DNA of 64,000 nt, taken from positions 2,037,501-2,101,500 of the forward strand of contig JAQFVV010012397.1 in NCBI GenBank assembly GCA_028023455.1, given 5' to 3'. The notes beneath the pieces are model-generated. The model saw only the letters and a program-made list of their open reading frames with translations. It did no database searches and was not told the DNA's origin. This stretch comes from Epiperipatus broadwayi (Eukaryota; Onychophora; Udeonychophora; Euonychophora; Peripatidae). The position numbers were made by a program, and so were the translations under genes. Positions 22,710 to 36,127 of the stretch are shown piece after piece; positions within the stretch are counted from its first letter, which is position 1; each line of letters starts with the position of its first letter.

Positions 22710-24233
22710 ATGGCGTCACATCAAGAAGTAAACGACGTAAATTGCACTCAAACAAACGGCGATAAAATGAAAACTGCGACTATCGCAAAAACATACGCAA
22801 ACGTAACAAAAATAAACCAGCAGCTTCACAGCATCGAAAAAAGTCCAGCATTAACACAGACAGCAAGATTTAGGAAGGTAAATCAAGCCGACATAAATAA
22901 TTTAAACCTCGTGGAAAACAATAATGAAGAGCCCTCCCCAACGATATGGAATCAAGATGAACTGCAAGAAATAAACGTTAATTTCAACAGTACCATCCCA
23001 AAAAAATTATTCGCAACTTTCCAAAAAATTTTTCCACCGAGATCATTAGTGTTAGCTGTCACTGATAGGAATTTAACACTCTATAAATTCCCCAGAGAGC
23101 TTCTTTATGAGGAGCTGACAGCAACAGCATTGTGGGATACAGTCTCTAGTATTGGAGAGCATCCAAACTCGCGATACGTTGCAATTCAGTTTTTCGATGA
23201 ACATCAGCGTGCAAGATTTCAAACTAAAGTAAAAACTTTAGGAAGCTACGCGCTAATAATAGTCGATCAAAGCTTGCAAAACTATTGTAACGGAATAATT
23301 AAAAACACTTACTTCGGATATACCATTCAGGATTTTCAAAAATTAATACAGTCATTTGGCAAAGCTATTTATATAAAACAAATCTACTTATCCGACACCC
23401 CCATACCGGTTTTCAGCAACAACTTTCAGTTCAAAATAAAGCTGAATGACAATGTAAACCCGGAGGATATTCCAACACAAATAATTGACCAGAATGCAAT
23501 ACTGACTATTCACATAAAAGGATTAAGGCCGAGATGTTTTGCGTGCAGTGAAACCGGACACTTAGCAATCGATTGCAACACCAAAATCAACCAGAAAAAC
23601 CAACCGAGCTCTGAAGATCAACCAACAGAAGCTCACCAACCGGAATCAAACAGTACAAAACAGATAACGAAAACAACTAATAAACAAGAAAAAATTAATA
23701 AAAAAACCACAGATCAACAGCAATTGAATAATAAAAAAACTGCACACACGTTGCCAGCACCTGAAATTCTGGATTTATCAACAAAATCAACCAATAGAAT
23801 TCAAACCCCTACTAATAAAAAAACAGAAAGTCAACAACCTCAAGACGCTCCAATAGAAAAAATAGCGCACAATCTAAGTCAGCCTACCAAAAATACTGAC
23901 GAAAAAGAGATAATAAAAGAACAAATAAACTCACACAGTAATAGTGATCAAGAAAAAATATATATAACACACCAAACACCCAATATTAAAAATAATACAA
24001 CAATGGAAATTATGGAAGCTATAACCCCAAATATGCCTCAAATCACCAAAGCTGACACAGAAGAAAGAAGAAGACCAGGCCGCCCACCAAAGAAAAATAG
24101 AGGGCCCAAAAAAATCAAAACAGAATCCAACCTTAGCCTTTCTGATCACAACAATACAACTACAGTGGAAACAGATGAAGATCTGGAAATGGAATATGAG
24201 AATGAATGGGAAGAAACACCAGATCAACCCTAA
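22710..24233 (+). CDS. LINE-A ORF1, gag-like zinc-knuckle protein (507 aa)
   Basis: The start codon MASHQEV follows an in-frame TAA of the microsatellite, so no longer protein is possible. Residues about 90-270 form the conserved central region shared with LINE-B ORF1 (SLVLAVTDRN, HPNSRYVAI, DFQKLIQSFGKAI). A single CCHC zinc knuckle, CFACSETGHLAIDC, spans C276-C289. Residues 290-450 are low-complexity Q/N/K/T-rich. A basic GRPPKK motif (AT-hook like) and an acidic tail rich in E and D end the protein. Such ORF1 proteins bind the element RNA and chaperone it in the ribonucleoprotein. The function is inferred from family and position. Confidence 0.92.
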   Translation: MASHQEVNDVNCTQTNGDKMKTATIAKTYANVTKINQQLHSIEKSPALTQTARFRKVNQADINNLNLVENNNEEPSPTIWNQDELQEINVNFNSTIPKKLFATFQKIFPPRSLVLAVTDRNLTLYKFPRELLYEELTATALWDTVSSIGEHPNSRYVAIQFFDEHQRARFQTKVKTLGSYALIIVDQSLQNYCNGIIKNTYFGYTIQDFQKLIQSFGKAIYIKQIYLSDTPIPVFSNNFQFKIKLNDNVNPEDIPTQIIDQNAILTIHIKGLRPRCFACSETGHLAIDCNTKINQKNQPSSEDQPTEAHQPESNSTKQITKTTNKQEKINKKTTDQQQLNNKKTAHTLPAPEILDLSTKSTNRIQTPTNKKTESQQPQDAPIEKIAHNLSQPTKNTDEKEIIKEQINSHSNSDQEKIYITHQTPNIKNNTTMEIMEAITPNMPQITKADTEERRRPGRPPKKNRGPKKIKTESNLSLSDHNNTTTVETDEDLEMEYENEWEETPDQP

Positions 24234-24261
24234 TATTTAAATCTCAACCAAAAAACATATA

Positions 24262-27200
24262 ATGAAAATAAAAATTGCGGCAATCAATGTCAGGGGTTTG
24301 AACTCAACCTCAAAAATTAATAAGTTAAAACATTGGATCAAGGATATACAACCACACTTGCTTGGTATACTTGAGACAAAAATTTATGCTGGATCACAAA
24401 CTGACCCAGCCAAACATTTAAATACAGAAGGTTTCTGTGCATGCTCCAGAGACTCTTCCTCTCCCTCAGCTGGAACTGGACTCATAATTGCTAGAAATTG
24501 CCCATTCACAACGTTCAAAATAATTCACATTGACATGAACTTATTAATTGCAACCTTCAACCAAAAAAGCATAACAATAAATCTGGTTTTTGTATATATG
24601 CCTTTACAGGATAAAAAAATAGATACCATAATTGCAAACATTAATTCAAGGTTAGCTACAACTTCAAACCCAACCATCTTAATTGGAGATTTTAATTTAA
24701 AATATCAGGAATTTACCCAACGTTGGCTTCACAGAATAAACATACCACTAATGAGTGGCCAAGGTTTTTTGCCAGATAATGCCATCTCTTTCCACAATAA
24801 TCGCTTCTCTTCACTTATTGATCTGTGCTTTTATTCTCCAATGCTTCACCACCTTATTGAAATAAAACTAACTCCCTCAACTTTTTCCGATCACTCAGCT
24901 CAAATAGTCACAATTGACTGTGCCCAAATTCAAATATCACCCTTTCCACTTACAAGAACAATAAGAGTTTTACTCCCAGAAACAACCCCTGAATTTCTGT
25001 TCTCTGAGACCTACATAATGCTAAACAAAATCAAAGATATGACTTTGAACCCGGTCCAGAAATATCTAGCATTTATGGGAATGTTGTCCTTTAACATTAA
25101 CCATATAACAAAAAAACAACCTCCACCATCAAGACTTTTGTCTCTGGCAGATCAGTTACACCAGAGAATAATCATGATTAACCCATCACACTGCACCCAG
25201 CAGTATATATTCAAGCTTACACATGCATACAATAAAGCATGTGAAGAACTCAAAAGCTATCTGAAGATAAAGAAAAGCAAGGTATGCCTAACCAGGCCAC
25301 ACACTTGGACAAGAGATTATATAAGATGGGCGCTGGGGAACCAACCAGATGTAAAAGTGCCAATGGCACTATATACAAATAGTGGAACATATGCAGGACA
25401 CAATATGATTATGCCAATTTTTGAATATTTTAAAGAAAAATTACAAGAAAGACAACCATATAAAATACCACATAATCTGTTTGGCCCACCAGAGACAAAA
25501 ACCCCATTCACAAAAGATCTCTTCACAACAAAACTAAATACTATTCGAAACGCTTGCCATCCAGGTAGTCCTGGAGTTCCATTGTTTGTATTAAAGCATC
25601 TAAGTAAATTCACAACAGAATATTTATGTCAGTTAGCAAACCATCTAGCACAACAAATTCAACCCATGGAGGGTGTCTATCCAATAGCCATAGTACCCTA
25701 TAATAAAAAGAAAGCAATTATTCCACCTATTACAGACCTCAGACCAATATCTATGGGACCTTTGCCAATCAAAATTCTGGAGAAAATTATTAAAGATGAA
25801 ATTGAACCGTATATAATGCCACTTATCTCCGAAGCACAATATGCAAAGAAAAACTCTTCAACAACAGAAGCAGCTTTATTCTTCAAAGCAATTCTAGCAA
25901 CAGTAAAACAGTGGAAAAAATACGGACCCATTGTTGTGCAGCTTGACATAGAAGCTGCATTTGACTCAGTCAATATATACACACTTCTAAAAATGCTAAA
26001 AGACACAGAAATTCCTAGAACACATCTATATATAATTGCTAACCTGCTTCTGAACAGAGAGATCCATATAACTTTAAATGGAAGAAACTCACCATCTTTC
26101 ACGCCCACCAAATCTATATCCCAAGGATCCCCTCTTAGTTCACTATTGTTTATATTTTACATCAATCCCCTTATTAAAAGCATACAAAATGCATTTACTG
26201 GGATCGAGATACCAGACACAACACAGCGCACTACTTGCATCGCCTATATGGATGATGTTACCATATTCCTAACATCAAAAAAACAAATACCGCAACTCCA
26301 AAAGATATTACAAGAATATTCACAAAAATATGAATTATCATTTAATCCAGCAAAAACCACAGCCTGGTCTCTATACACTGGTAAACCCTGTACATCAATT
26401 TACAAATCAAAACCAAACTCTTTCCTTGGGTTCCCATTTCATATGGGAATTACAGGAATGAGATGTCATATCCAAAATAAACTTAAAGAAGAAGCCACAA
26501 AAATTATAAACTCCTTGTCCAAGGCATATCTTTCACTATATTCCAAAGTACAGTTAATTAACCAGCTTATCACAACCAAAATAACTTACTATGTACCGGT
26601 TATTTCATTCTCAAAGGGGTTCATTTCAAAAATTAAAACCATATATAATAAACTACTTTGGGCCAGAAAAACAGTAGCAATTTCCACAAAAAAACTTAGC
26701 CAACCTCTAATTAAAAATGGACTTGGCTTGCACAACATCAATGTTTTTCATATACAGAAGTTAAGGAACTCAATAATCACAATACTTGCCAAATACCCCA
26801 AAATTAACCACTTGCTAGAAGTTACTCCAACAGATAGACCACCTCCAACAGGGTCCTTTTTCACCAACATTATATACCAATGCAAAACCACAGACAAGAT
26901 TCCAGAACAGTATTTGCATAAGTATTCATACTGGGATATTTATGGTTTAATAAACAGAGAAGCAGATACTAATGTTATACAACCTATGCTAGGAATTAAC
27001 AACAAGAGACTACTCAAGGAATATAAAAAATGGGCTCTAGAGCCCAAATACTTTGATTTTATCATGAAAATCAATCTCATTGCCTTGCCAACAACCCACT
27101 TTCTTTATCATAAAAGAATGTATATATCTATTGACCCCTTCTGTGGACTCTGCCATCGAGCAGAAGAGACACTGGACCACTTTATTTATCAATGTGTAGC

Positions 27201-27495
27201 ACTTAACCAAACACGACAGATGATATGTAACACCTACAGAAAACCGGGTACAATCATTAATCACATAATAGCTGCTTTTCAGGGAAGATCAATACCTAGC
27301 ATTAGGGCAGCCACATTTGTTCTATATGCGTATTGGTGCACCCGATGTACTTTCTTAATTGGCAATAACACCAGACGACACCCAGCTACATTTAGCAACA
27401 AACTGCTACACATTCGAAATAGAGATAAAATAATAACCAACCCCCACTTATATGCAGCAACATGGTCATTGTTAAAACAACCATCAATGCTGTGA
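24262..27495 (+). CDS. LINE-A ORF2, APE endonuclease-reverse transcriptase (1077 aa)
   Basis: The N-terminal apurinic-type endonuclease shows INVRGLN, LETKIY, LIGDFN and FSDHSAQ, the expected metal- and phosphate-binding blocks. The RT domain includes LRPISMGPLPIKILEKIIKD, VQLDIEAAFDSV, QGSPLSSLLF and the active site AYMDDV (Y662-D665). A C-terminal CX2CX8HX4C motif starts at C961 (CGLCHRAEETLDHFIYQC), followed by a conserved RRHPAT block. No RNase H is seen. The domain order fits L1/Tx1-like or related LINEs. YMDD instead of FADD or YADD is unusual for a LINE. ORF2 proteins nick target DNA and reverse-transcribe the element RNA there. Confidence 0.95.
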   Translation: MKIKIAAINVRGLNSTSKINKLKHWIKDIQPHLLGILETKIYAGSQTDPAKHLNTEGFCACSRDSSSPSAGTGLIIARNCPFTTFKIIHIDMNLLIATFNQKSITINLVFVYMPLQDKKIDTIIANINSRLATTSNPTILIGDFNLKYQEFTQRWLHRINIPLMSGQGFLPDNAISFHNNRFSSLIDLCFYSPMLHHLIEIKLTPSTFSDHSAQIVTIDCAQIQISPFPLTRTIRVLLPETTPEFLFSETYIMLNKIKDMTLNPVQKYLAFMGMLSFNINHITKKQPPPSRLLSLADQLHQRIIMINPSHCTQQYIFKLTHAYNKACEELKSYLKIKKSKVCLTRPHTWTRDYIRWALGNQPDVKVPMALYTNSGTYAGHNMIMPIFEYFKEKLQERQPYKIPHNLFGPPETKTPFTKDLFTTKLNTIRNACHPGSPGVPLFVLKHLSKFTTEYLCQLANHLAQQIQPMEGVYPIAIVPYNKKKAIIPPITDLRPISMGPLPIKILEKIIKDEIEPYIMPLISEAQYAKKNSSTTEAALFFKAILATVKQWKKYGPIVVQLDIEAAFDSVNIYTLLKMLKDTEIPRTHLYIIANLLLNREIHITLNGRNSPSFTPTKSISQGSPLSSLLFIFYINPLIKSIQNAFTGIEIPDTTQRTTCIAYMDDVTIFLTSKKQIPQLQKILQEYSQKYELSFNPAKTTAWSLYTGKPCTSIYKSKPNSFLGFPFHMGITGMRCHIQNKLKEEATKIINSLSKAYLSLYSKVQLINQLITTKITYYVPVISFSKGFISKIKTIYNKLLWARKTVAISTKKLSQPLIKNGLGLHNINVFHIQKLRNSIITILAKYPKINHLLEVTPTDRPPPTGSFFTNIIYQCKTTDKIPEQYLHKYSYWDIYGLINREADTNVIQPMLGINNKRLLKEYKKWALEPKYFDFIMKINLIALPTTHFLYHKRMYISIDPFCGLCHRAEETLDHFIYQCVALNQTRQMICNTYRKPGTIINHIIAAFQGRSIPSIRAATFVLYAYWCTRCTFLIGNNTRRHPATFSNKLLHIRNRDKIITNPHLYAATWSLLKQPSML

Positions 27496-27757
27496 ATGCT
27501 GCAAAGAAAAACTATCATACAACTAACATTCAAAGTGATATGCGGACAAAACTGAATAAGCTCCTCAAACTTTAGAACTCTGATTATTTTTGCTTGTTTA
27601 ATTTTTATATTGTTATAGTCCATTAACCACAAAGTGTAACCACTAAATTCATTTATATGTGTTTACCCTAATATTATTCATTGTATGTTAAATTTCAAAT
27701 TTTTCTAGATGTAAACTTATGTAAACCATTGAGATCAATAAAGCCTTTATTGAAACG

Positions 27758-29345
<1,588 letters not shown>

Positions 29346-30278
29346 CATTGGCATCCTAACTAAAGGGCTTTCGAAGAGTGGAAAGTATGGGGGACGGAGT
29401 GTAGGGGTTAAGCATAAAAGAAAAGTAAATACACGGATATATATTGAAAAATTTTTTTTTGAAAAAAAATGGAAAAAAGTAGTCAAATGTTAAAATTTAG
29501 TTCATTGAATTTTAAAGTAAGAAAAATCAGAAAATAGACAACGGAGTGGATTGGTTAGTTAGGAAAGTTAAGTATGCAACATGGTGTTTCAGGGGAGGGA
29601 AAGTAGGCCTGAAAGTTGTTTTTATAAATTTTTTTTTTAAGTTGTGGGTTCAATATTTATCTTGGTTATTATAGGGGCATTTATATATATTGACGTATAC
29701 AAAGTAATGTTTTATACGTGGGTTTTCTGGTTTGTAAATATAGAGAATAAATAAGTTGTGGCTGTGAAGCTTTGGGAGGAAAGTGGTCTGATGGGGGAAT
29801 ATGGGGTTGCCTGCTGGATCGGGCATGTGGTGTGTTGCATTCTGTGTATAGCTGTTTTTTATTCCCGACATAGTTGGAAAATTCTAAATAAGAATCGGGC
29901 ATCTGTCCTAGTTACCCACCCCCATAAGACTCAGAAACAGCAGAGTGTGGTTAGGAGATGTCGGCATTTGTCCTAGTTACCCACACCCATAAGACTCCGA
30001 AGCAGCAGAGTGTGGTTAGAGAATGGCTTCTCGTTTAGTCGTTTAACCAAGTAGGTCGGGGTAGAGTTGGATGTGTTCATTTATAGCATGTCATATGCTC
30101 ATGAGTTGTGGTCAAACCCAGCGCATATCGTTAGACTTATGGTTGCTTACTCATATATTTTATAGCCACAGAGTGAAATGAATAAAATTGATTTTAAAAC
30201 ATACATATAGTTTTATTTGTTGAGAAATAAGCCATTCAAACACGTAGACCATATTTAAAGGCTTCCGGGAGGGGGGTA
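29346..30278. other. Spacer with a 66-bp tandem duplication
   Basis: Not present beside the other B copy. It holds one near-exact tandem duplication at 29895-29960 and 29961-30026 (cctagttacccacmcccata, agcagagtgtggttag). Otherwise nothing recognised. Confidence 0.6.
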
Positions 30279-30504
30279 TTGAAACAGGGCTGAGTTCAAT
30301 CCCTGTTTCAAAAAGTAAAATTTCCTGTATGCGTCAGTATATAGCCCAATTAATTAAATTTATTTTTTTCATATTTATATTTCCTTTGTTGTATATAGAT
30401 TTATAATTTTAAATAGGGATTTTAAAAAGGTTAAAATAAACAGAAGAAAGGGGGGGTATGTGTGCTCGTTTGTTTTTTTGAAAACACATGTATATATTTG
30501 CTAG

Positions 30505-30546
<42 letters not shown>
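30279..30546 (+). repeat. Repeat half A, copy 2, with its TAA tract
   Basis: Same sequence as 22440-22672. The opening hairpin is perfect here (gaaacaggg 30281-30289 with ccctgtttc 30301-30309). A TAA tract at 30509-30546 follows and runs into a short GA repeat, so the TAA tract exists at this site without a LINE directly next to it. This supports the microsatellite being a pre-existing target. Confidence 0.8.
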
Positions 30547-30650
30547 GAGAGAGAGAGGCAAAAGACCTTGAAAGCGCTTAGCGTAGAATAATTTCTGTGT
30601 ATCGTTATAGCTTCTCATTCAAGTGTGGCATACGCTTTGTTAATTTTGTA

Positions 30651-30921
<271 letters not shown>

Positions 30922-31107
30922 TCAATTCAATTTATTCTATGAAATAAAACAAAGTACATCACAAATATTTAAAAACTCCAAACAAGAAAAATCTTGTGTG
31001 TGGAATTTACATGTAAAAATAAATTAAATAAAAATACAATCAAAAACTCAAAAGAACAGTTTAGGAAATAAATAAAATTAATTAAATAAATAAAATAAAT
31101 GCCAAAA

Positions 31108-32373
31108 TTAATACATACTACACAACCATTGACACAAATATTTTTTGAATGATATATAAGAAATATTATTCAGATCAATTGAACATTCATATACAAATTT
31201 ATTAAACAACTTTGACCCAGAATAAACATATTGTCTTCTACTAGATTCCTTAAAAAATTTTGGTAAAGGTAATTGAAATTTATTAGAAAGACGAGTATTT
31301 AGAACATAAACTCTAGAATTCAGAAAAGGTTTAGCACAAAAAATATCAAAAATAACTCTATATTGATATAAGTGATTTACATCAAATAAACCAAATGCAA
31401 TATAAATATCTCGAACAGAAGAGGAACGAGATCTACCAAAAATAATGCGCAAAGTATAATTTTGCAAAACACGCAAAGAAGATAAAATATGTGGAGAAGC
31501 ATTACCCCAAATAATGATATTGTAAGATAAAATACTCTGATAACAGGCAATGTAAATAAAAATGAGAGCAGACCTAGGAAGAAATTTAACTAAATAATAA
31601 AACATATAGTTTAAATTACGTAACCGTTGACAAAGATAGGTAATGTGATTTGTCCAGGACAATCTGGAGTCAATATATATTCCCAAATAACAATAATTAT
31701 CTACCAAAGGAATATTCTCACAAGTACATATACTATTATAATGCAAAATATACTTACAGCAAATTTTAATCTTAAGAGAAAAAAAAGTACGCTTGTAAGA
31801 AAAAAGAATAGCTTTTGTTTTATCTAAATTGACCAACAATGAATTATATGCCAACCATTTACCAATTGAGTCCAAATCCTCATTCACTAATTTTTCAAGA
31901 AGATTATAAGAAACAGCATTGCAAGATAAAGCAATATCATCAGCAAAACCAAAAATCTTAGAATGTAACTTCAATGAAAATAAATCATTAATATAAATTA
32001 AAAACAATAGAGGACCAAGTACTGAACCTTGCGGAACTCCAGAATTAATCAAGACAACATCACTGATAGTACCATAAATATTAGTAAACTGTTTCCTATC
32101 ATTTAAATAACTCTCCAACCAACTACCAATAGATCCACGAAAACCATACAAGTAGCAACGCTTAATCAAAATATTATGATTAACAGAATCAAATGCTTTA
32201 GATAAATCAAGATAAATAGCCAATGTTTTAAGTTCCTGATCCAATGAAGATGTTAAATACTGAACATGATGTTTTAAAGCATCTAATGTACTTCTGCCAG
32301 GAAGAAAACCATATTGATAGTCAGATAAAATTTTTATTTTTAAACAGAAATGACAACATTTGGTCCCTAACAA
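31108..32373 (-). pseudogene. CR1/Jockey-like LINE pol, RT core and C-terminus (frame 2)
   Basis: Continues pol after the shift: YQYGFLPGRSTLDAL, IYLDLSKAFDSVNHNIL, SGVPQGSVLGPLLFLIYIND and GFADDIAL. The active-site FADD codons are at 31936-31947. After the thumb region (LGIYIDSRLSWTNHI), the C-terminal part (YQSILSYNIIIWG, RVLQNYTLRIIF) is characteristic of the Jockey/CR1/L2 group. The reading frame ends at 31108 with a natural C-terminus. The upstream start of this open frame is not a real start codon. Confidence 0.92.
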
Positions 32374-33931
32374 TCATTTCCAATAATTTAGAAAAAACAG
32401 AAATAATAGCAATTGGCCTATAATTGACCATAAAAGTAGAATCACCCTTTTTATAAACAGGAGTAATAACATTAACTTTCAGACATTCTGGAAATGATCC
32501 AGACTGCAAAGATAAATTAAATAAATGAACTAAAATAGGCAAAAATGCAACCTTATTTTCTTTAAGCATCTTAGGTGTTATACCATCTAGTCCAAAAGAA
32601 GTGACATTTTTTAAACTATCAATTGCTACAGACAACTGAGATTCAGAAACATCAGAATATAAAAAAGAATTCAAACTTGAATAAGAAGACAAAATCTGCT
32701 CAGGCACATCACGCATCGATAAATTTACAAAATACTCATTAAACCGATCAGCTAAATATTTTTCATTATTCTGTAACTCAATTAAACTTTCATTATATTT
32801 AATACATTTAATACGATCAGGAGAAGATTTTTTAATCAAAGAATTTATTGTTCTCCATTTCAAAGAAACATTTTTATCACTAAGAAATTCTTGATAATAT
32901 CTAAACTTCAACTTTCTAATATCAGACTTAATTTCAACATTAAGTTTTTTTAAAACATCTGATGAGCCATCCAAAGATTTTAATACATTTCTCTGATTAA
33001 TTTTACATACCAGCGCATCTGTCACCCAAAGAGATCTTCTTCTATTCTTACTTGTCAATTTTAAATGAAACTTTGCTTTAGCAATTAAATCTAAACAAAT
33101 AGCTTGGAACCTCAAAAATGCATCATTTACATTATCTATCATAAAAATCTCATCCCAATTCTGAACAGATAATAAATAATTCAATTTAGAAAAAGATAAT
33201 TTCTCAACATATGCACAAACATTAATATTATCCATACAATTCAATATTTTTAATTCAGTAGCAAAATGATCTGTAAGAAATAATTTAGAAAGAGACGAAT
33301 CAGAAAATAAACTGCGGCTTAATCTAACAAAAATATGATCTAAAAGAGATTGAGATATAGGAGTAATACGCGTAGGTGAAAAAAGCGTTTGACTAAATCC
33401 ATAGCTATAAAGTAAATTTAAATAATCTATAGTAGACTTACAAGCATTATTTAACAAATCAATATTTAGATCACCCATTAAAACAGCAGATTCTGAACCC
33501 AAATCTAATAACAAAGAATCAAGTTCAGTAACAAAATCCAAAACTTTACTTGTACATGATCTATATATAGCCAAAATAGAAAGCACACATTTAGGAAGTT
33601 TCAAAGTTAATAAAATACATTCTGCAGTATTAAATGTTGGAATATTGAAAGAAAAGTCTAAACCGGTTTTTATAAAAACCATAACACCACCAGATCGTAA
33701 ATGCATACGAGGAGAAAGTATACTCGTATAGCCATTCAAACTATATAAATTTTGTTCTTGTAAAGAAATCCAAGTTTCCGTTAAAATAATTATATCAAAA
33801 TGAAATAAAGGAAAATTATTTAAATAAACTACAAGTTCATCAAAATGACATCTAATGCTACGTATATTTAAATGAAATAATTTAAGTGAAGCAAAATCTT
33901 TTTCCTGAGAAATCAAATCAGAATTTATCAT
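32321..33931 (-). pseudogene. CR1/Jockey-like LINE pol, endonuclease and RT start (frame 1)
   Basis: 536 codons open. The APE-type endonuclease shows LFHLNIRSIRCHFDEL, IILTETWIS, LMGDLNIDLL and FLTDHFATE. The following linker includes SFGLDGITPKMLKENK, and the RT begins with PVYKKGDSTFMVNYRPIAI and SVFSKLLEMIVRDQML. The frame ends in a stop at 32321 because of a one-base shift in an A-run (about 32331-32336), just before the RT fingers continue in the next frame. Without that lesion pol would be one reading frame of about 940 codons, normal for this group. Confidence 0.92.
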
Positions 33932-33943
33932 AATAAATAAATT

Positions 33944-34200
33944 TCAGAATGACTCCAAATCACTTTCATTTCTAATTAAAACACGAGGAGAATTATAATC
34001 TTTTCTCACATACACTGATCCATTATGAATGAATCTAAAACCTTGACCAGAACGTAACTTCTGTTTCGCCAACCATAAAAGCCTTCTATTGAATGGAGTC
34101 AAACGCTGATTAATATAAATACATTTGTTATTATTAACCCCAGGCAAAATTTGAGAAACTGTTAAAACAGATTTTTTTTTTATTAAAAACGATAGAATTT
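33944..34200 (-). pseudogene. CR1/Jockey-like LINE ORF1, C-terminal remnant
   Basis: At least 67 codons are open to the stop at 33944, and the frame continues upstream to about 34200. RLTPFNRRLLWLAKQKLRSG and NGSVYVRKDYNSPRVLI resemble the C-terminal FP-type (baculovirus FP25-like) domain commonly found at the end of ORF1 proteins in arthropod CR1/Jockey LINEs. There the domain is thought to assist RNA binding. The rest of ORF1 is missing through 5' truncation at the TAA array. Confidence 0.75.
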
Positions 34201-34290
34201 GTGATAAAAGACTACAAAAAATAGTTGATATTTTTGTAAAATTTAAATTATAGAATGAAAAAGTTTATTAGTAAAATTAACAAATTTTAA

Positions 34291-34463
<173 letters not shown>

Positions 34464-34678
34464 GATCCCGCAGCAAATCTCTGCTGAGGTAAGAAGCAAT
34501 CGTTAAGTTCTCCGATGTAAGTATTTATTTTTTACTTTTGTTCCAACTTGTTATGCGAAAAATAAACATAATACAGGAAAAATCGAATTATATAATAGAT
34601 TAATAGTGTTTTTTGAAAAATATCGGTGTGTTTTAATATCTTTTTTAAAAAAAATACTGACTTGAGTCAGAATAAATC

Positions 34679-36127
34679 ATGGCTACTGCCCAGTCAAGCG
34701 TGAGCGAATTAAGCACCAATACAAAATTAACAACATCGTTAGTTTCAACATCGCCTATTTCGTATGCAAAAGTACTTAAAAGTAATAGCAATACTACAGC
34801 ACCAACTCAAATACCGCGCTTCCGTAGAACAAACACAAATGATATTAAAAATCTTGATCTAAACACTCGAGAGGAAAATCAACCCCCAGCCGCAATCTGG
34901 ACAAAAGAAACGCTTGAAAATGTGACGGACCGTTTCAGTAATACGGTGCCTCGGACGTTATTTGAAACATTTCGCAGGTTTTTTTCACCAACTTCGTTAG
35001 TACTCGCAGTAACCGATAATCAATGCTCATTATATCGTTTCCCAAAAGCTTTATTATATGAAGCAATCACGCAAAATGCACTATGGGAAACAATCTCTTG
35101 TATCGCCGACCACCCAAATTCTCGATATATAACCATTGATTTTTATACTCAGCAGCAAAAAGAACGGTTTCAATCCACTATTTTAGCACTTGATAATTAC
35201 GCACTCGTAATTATAGATGAAAACCGGAAAAATATAATTACTGGAGTGCTTAAAAATACTTATCTTAAATACAACGTACAAGATTTTCAAAAAATGATAA
35301 ACCCATTTGGAAAAGTAATTGCCCTACAGCCTATATATTTAAAAGACACACCTATACCGATATGTAGTAATCGTTTTGAATTTAAAATAAAACTACATAA
35401 AAACGTAGACGCCTCAATGATTCCAACACAGATTACAGATCAAGAAGCGACACTCTCTCTTCACATAAGAGGTCTAAAGCCACTTTGTTTTGGCTGTGGA
35501 CAGAGAGGACACCTAGCAACTCAGTGCGATAACACAAAAAGCAATCACTGTGAACAAACTAAAATCCTCTCCCCAGAACAACCCAGTGATGAAAATAAAA
35601 TTTATAATAACACTACATCCATTGGCAACCCAATAATAGAAACCGGAAAAAAACAGATTCAAACACCCACAAACAAAAATAATAATGGATCAGAATTGCC
35701 TATCCCAAAGACCAACCAAAAAAATAATAACACAAAAACTAACACAGAAATCCAAGATTCAAACGAAAATAATTCTCAAGAAACCACAACACAAAATACA
35801 GCAATTACATCACAGGATCAGCATCTCAATAAAACAAAATGTGTACCAAGTAAAAATCAACAAACAGAAAGTAAACACACACAGTTATATAATGAAAATA
35901 TAAATCCAGATAATATAAAGATACCAATAATAAAAAAAACTACAATTATAAACAAAACTGCATCAAACATAATGGATGCAATAGAAGCCCCTCTTCCACC
36001 TATTCAAGAGAATACACCAGAGGGAAAAAGGAAGCCCGGCAGACCAAGTAAAAACCATGAATCCAAAAAGGCAAAAAAAAACAGACCAAAAGCACAACTC
36101 ATCAGACATATACAATTTAGAAAATGA
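34679..36127 (+). CDS. LINE-B ORF1, gag-like zinc-knuckle protein (482 aa, C-terminus shifted)
   Basis: Homologous to LINE-A ORF1 over the central region (SLVLAVTDNQ, HPNSRYITI, DFQKMINPFGKVI). One zinc knuckle, CFGCGQRGHLATQC, spans C270-C283, and a GRPSKN basic motif lies near the end. A run of nine A at about 36068-36076 appears to carry an indel. The expected acidic tail (SSDIYNLENDEIEMDIS) is in the next frame and open to 36287, whereas in LINE-A the tail is in frame. The protein as encoded therefore ends in a short unrelated peptide. A sequencing or assembly error in the homopolymer is equally possible. Confidence 0.88.
   Translation: MATAQSSVSELSTNTKLTTSLVSTSPISYAKVLKSNSNTTAPTQIPRFRRTNTNDIKNLDLNTREENQPPAAIWTKETLENVTDRFSNTVPRTLFETFRRFFSPTSLVLAVTDNQCSLYRFPKALLYEAITQNALWETISCIADHPNSRYITIDFYTQQQKERFQSTILALDNYALVIIDENRKNIITGVLKNTYLKYNVQDFQKMINPFGKVIALQPIYLKDTPIPICSNRFEFKIKLHKNVDASMIPTQITDQEATLSLHIRGLKPLCFGCGQRGHLATQCDNTKSNHCEQTKILSPEQPSDENKIYNNTTSIGNPIIETGKKQIQTPTNKNNNGSELPIPKTNQKNNNTKTNTEIQDSNENNSQETTTQNTAITSQDQHLNKTKCVPSKNQQTESKHTQLYNENINPDNIKIPIIKKTTIINKTASNIMDAIEAPLPPIQENTPEGKRKPGRPSKNHESKKAKKNRPKAQLIRHIQFRK

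Larger units (their letters stand above)
22704..27757 (+). mobile_element. LINE-A: non-LTR retrotransposon, both ORFs open, inside a TAA repeat
   Basis: Contains gag-like ORF1 (22710-24233), a 28-nt spacer, ORF2 with APE endonuclease and reverse transcriptase (24262-27495), a 262-nt 3' UTR with AATAAA at 27737-27742, and then a TAA array. Only six nucleotides separate the 5' TAA array from the ORF1 start. Both frames are open, so the insertion is young. It is in the same orientation as LINE-B at 34.5-39.8 kb and opposite to the lipase gene whose intron holds it. Confidence 0.93.
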
